DNA of 5,996 nt from JBDTGE01 sp050742975 (lineage in GTDB: Bacteria > Actinomycetota > Actinomycetes > Mycobacteriales > Jatrophihabitantaceae). Positions 4,565 through 5,996 of this stretch are shown here, piece after piece. Both the position numbers and the translations under genes were made by a program. The stretch covers positions 1 to 5,996 of the forward strand of contig JBOGDQ010000042.1 of assembly GCA_050742975.1 (NCBI GenBank). The letters run 5' to 3'. The notes below the pieces were generated by a model. The model did no database searches. It saw only the letters and a program-made list of their open reading frames with translations, and was not told the origin of the DNA. The first letter of the stretch is position 1, and every line of letters begins with the position of its first letter.

Positions 4565-5469
4565 GCGCGACTGCGGTCCGCCTGCTGGCCACGGACCCGT
4601 TCACCGGGCTCGGCCACATGATCTCCGCGCCGTTCATGCAGCACGCCCTGCTGGCCGGCACGGCCATCGCGCTGCTGTCCGGGCTGGTCGGCTACTTCGT
4701 CGTGCTCCGCGGCCAGGTCTTCGCCGCCGACGCGCTCTCGCACGTCGCCTACGCCGGCGCGCTGGCCGCGCTTGCCGCCGGTATCGATCTGCGGTTCGGC
4801 CTGTTCGCCGCCTGCATCGCGATCGGCCTGCTGCTCGGTGTGCTCGGCGGCAGGGGCAGCAGCGACGACGCGGTCATCGGAACCACCTTCGCCTGGGTGC
4901 TCGGCCTCGGTGTCTTCTTCCTCGCCCTCTACACCACCCACCACGCCAGCGGCAACAGCACCGCCAACGTCAACGTCCTGTTCGGCTCGATCTTCGGCAT
5001 CAGCGGCCCGCAGGCGCGGACCGCCACCTGGATCGCGCTGGCCGGCATCGCCGTGCTCGCCGGCATCGCCCGGCCGTTGCTGTTCAGCAGCCTCGACCCC
5101 GCCGTCGCCGCCGCCCGCAACGTGCCGGTGCGCCTGCTCGGCCCACTGTTCCTCGCCCTGGTCGGCGTCACCGCCGCCGAAGCCAGCCAGGCCATCGGGG
5201 CGCTGCTGCTATTCGGCCTGCTCGCCGCACCACCGGCCACCGCCCAACTGCTCACCACCCGACCCTGGCCGGCCTTCGCACTCTCCGGCGCTCTCGCCGT
5301 CGCCGCCGTCTGGACCGGACTCGTCATCGCCTACGCCGCGCCGAAGTTGCCCGCCAGCTTCGACATCATGACCGCCTCCGCCGCGATGTACCTCGCCGCT
5401 GGAACCTGGTCCTGGACGACCAAACGCCACATTCGAGCGCAAGCACCGACACGGACGGGCCAACACTGA
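4561..5469 (+). CDS. Metal ABC transporter permease, ABC-3 family, second subunit
   Basis: This 302-residue integral membrane protein is homologous to the preceding permease but clearly diverged. Shared landmarks are YFVVLRGQVFAADALSHVAYAG (45-66, quoted in part), DDAVIGTTFAWVLGLGVFFL (102-121), NVLFGSIFGIS (138-148) and ALLLFGLLAAPPATAQLL (214-231). It keeps the canonical Asp57 and His61 of the ADALSH motif, as well as Glu207 in AAEASQ. In related Mn importers I recall these motif residues lining a metal site in the channel. It most simply forms a heterodimer with the first permease; two homodimeric transporters sharing one ATPase cannot be excluded. ATG 4561 overlaps the previous stop by 4 nt. 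It is the last gene of the operon, with no further same-strand gene in the window. The C-terminal tail (283-302) is hydrophilic and basic, probably cytoplasmic. Confidence 0.94.
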   Translation: MSATAVRLLATDPFTGLGHMISAPFMQHALLAGTAIALLSGLVGYFVVLRGQVFAADALSHVAYAGALAALAAGIDLRFGLFAACIAIGLLLGVLGGRGSSDDAVIGTTFAWVLGLGVFFLALYTTHHASGNSTANVNVLFGSIFGISGPQARTATWIALAGIAVLAGIARPLLFSSLDPAVAAARNVPVRLLGPLFLALVGVTAAEASQAIGALLLFGLLAAPPATAQLLTTRPWPAFALSGALAVAAVWTGLVIAYAAPKLPASFDIMTASAAMYLAAGTWSWTTKRHIRAQAPTRTGQH

Positions 5470-5476
5470 CGACCAA

Positions 5477-5509
5477 GCACCCCTCGCCGGCCCGCCGCAT
5501 TTTGGGTGC
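5477..5509 (+). terminator. Possible hairpin just after the operon
   Basis: GCACCC (5477-5482) pairs perfectly with GGGTGC (5504-5509) across a 21-nt GC-rich loop, starting 8 nt after the operon stop codon. The stem is short and the loop long. The only T-run (four T at 5500-5503) sits inside the stem-loop rather than after it, so it is a weak terminator candidate supported by position. Confidence 0.25.
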
Positions 5510-5544
5510 CCGGTCCCGAACGGCCTGCGGACAGTCTGCTGAGT

Positions 5545-5583
5545 TCACCCGACGAGGAGTCGACAAGGTTTCTGTTCGGGTGA
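5545..5583. repeat. Perfect 8-bp inverted repeat, possible bidirectional terminator
   Basis: TCACCCGA (5545-5552) is repeated inverted as TCGGGTGA (5576-5583) with a 23-nt loop. It lies in the convergent space between the plus-strand operon and minus-strand sequence. The left arm contains the TGA stop (minus strand, 5545-5547) of the coding-like remnant. No U-run follows, so the terminator role is uncertain. Confidence 0.3.
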
Positions 5584-5757
5584 GATGACGACGAGATCGC
5601 GACCATCTATCGGTAGCACCGACGCGATTCCGAGCACCGCGAGGGAATCGGTGACGAGGTGGGCGTAGGTGCCCTTCGAAGCTCGTGCGCCACTCGTCGA
5701 GCCGATCGTGTGCGTGGCACTGCCGGACGGTTGGTTGCCCAGGCCGATGGCGGTGTC
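5545..5757 (-). pseudogene. Coding-like remnant, unrecognised
   Basis: On the minus strand, 70 codons ending at a TGA (5545-5547) look like genuine protein: about three quarters of third positions are G/C while second positions are much lower. The peptide alternates hydrophobic and charged stretches, as in LVTDSLAVLGIASVLPIDGR. There is no ATG, GTG or TTG in frame between the SRPBCC stop at 5783 and 5757. The frame continues upstream only as an out-of-register overlap of the SRPBCC gene. This suggests the 3' end of a gene whose 5' part was lost or shifted, or a chance open frame. I do not recognise a family. The segment follows the SRPBCC gene on the same strand. Confidence 0.28.
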
Positions 5758-5782
5758 TGGTGGCTCCCGCGCTCGTGAAAAC

Positions 5783-5996
5783 TCAAGAAGACTCGGCGAT
5801 CCGCTTGATCGCCGCGAGCGTGCGGGGGATCCCGTCGTGCGCCTGCCGGGTGCGCTCGTCGATCTCTGCCGCCGCCCGGTCGCCATACTTGTCCGTGAAC
5901 ATTGCGATCCCGCTTGGCAGAAACTCCCAACTCTCGGTCAGCTTCGTCGCTGCACCGTGGGGGTCGAAGGTGAAGCCCCATCGGACGAAACTGCCG
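5783..5996 (-). CDS. SRPBCC-fold (polyketide cyclase/START-like) protein, C-terminal fragment
   Basis: The minus-strand frame entering at 5995 is open for 70 residues to a TGA at 5783-5785; the N-terminus lies outside the window. The visible part opens with strands of the form RWGFTFDP and then GAATKLTESWEF (15-26 if cut after DPHG). This is the W.f.l.p...gT.lte.w pattern of SRPBCC-superfamily proteins, which fold as a beta-barrel over a long C-terminal helix. The end, GIPRTLAAIKRIAES (56-69), is well suited to that helix. Proteins of this class are usually about 140-160 residues and bind hydrophobic ligands; many actinobacterial members have no known role. There is no operon connection to the metal genes, because the gene converges on them from the opposite strand. 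The assignment rests on pattern recognition of half a domain. The overlapping frames on this strand have poorer codon use and are shadows. Confidence 0.72.
   Translation of the reverse strand, partial: GSFVRWGFTFDPHGAATKLTESWEFLPSGIAMFTDKYGDRAAAEIDERTRQAHDGIPRTLAAIKRIAESS

Larger units (their letters stand above)
5470..5782. other. 313-nt region without an intact gene
   Basis: This stretch lies between the operon end and the stop codon of the minus-strand SRPBCC gene. It contains a weak hairpin (5477-5509), a perfect 8-bp inverted repeat (5545-5552 with 5576-5583), and a minus-strand coding-like remnant (about 5545-5757). I see no tRNA, insertion-sequence end, CRISPR repeat or convincing promoter. 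Confidence 0.6.

Noticed and set aside
5607..5981. Minus-strand 124-residue frame with an ATG at 5981
   Set aside because: It is out of register with the SRPBCC frame, which gives a recognisable fold pattern over the same bases; this frame is Arg/Pro-rich and unstructured.
1..5996. Mobile elements, CRISPR, tRNA or toxin-antitoxin systems
   Set aside because: I looked for terminal inverted repeats, transposase motifs, regularly spaced repeats, tRNA-like arms and small paired genes and found none.

Overview
The window is high-GC DNA with strong G/C preference at third codon positions, overlapping start/stop codons, a Zur of mycobacterial/streptomycete type and a membrane-anchored L,D-transpeptidase. 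Together these point to an actinomycete; the genus cannot be read from the sequence.

Layout. At the left edge is the 3' end of an AraC-family regulator (+, 1-147). It converges on a single-domain, membrane-anchored L,D-transpeptidase (-, 225-1013). After a 175-nt gap comes zur (-, 1189-1635), the zinc-uptake repressor. A 171-nt AT-richer control region (1636-1806) separates zur from a divergent operon of four genes: a metal-binding lipoprotein (1807-2769), an ABC ATPase (2766-3653) and two different ABC-3 family permeases (3650-4564 and 4561-5469). Each of the three junctions inside the operon is a 4-nt start/stop overlap, so the genes are very probably translationally coupled and made in fixed ratio. 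A 313-nt stretch (5470-5782) holds no intact gene, only two inverted repeats and a coding-like remnant on the minus strand. The right edge is the C-terminal 70 residues of an SRPBCC-fold protein (-, 5783 to beyond the window).

How it works together. The lipoprotein captures a divalent metal outside the membrane, the two permeases form the channel (most simply as a heterodimer), and the ATPase drives import. The neighbouring Zur, which has all the zinc ligands known from mycobacterial Zur, makes zinc the best substrate guess. However, the lipoprotein has the His-His-Glu-Glu/Asp ligand pattern and the transporter has the two-permease layout more often seen in Mn/Fe systems, so specificity is open. 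Metal-replete Zur would be expected to shut off both the operon and zur itself. A Zur-like site sits within a probable leaderless zur promoter, and a degenerate one overlaps the operon's -35.

The window is mostly a well-understood metal-homeostasis locus, and I do not see a wholly new system. The least explained parts are a near-perfect 20-bp palindrome between the divergent promoters, an asymmetric replacement of metal-site residues in one of the two permeases, and a leader hairpin at the predicted start of the operon transcript.
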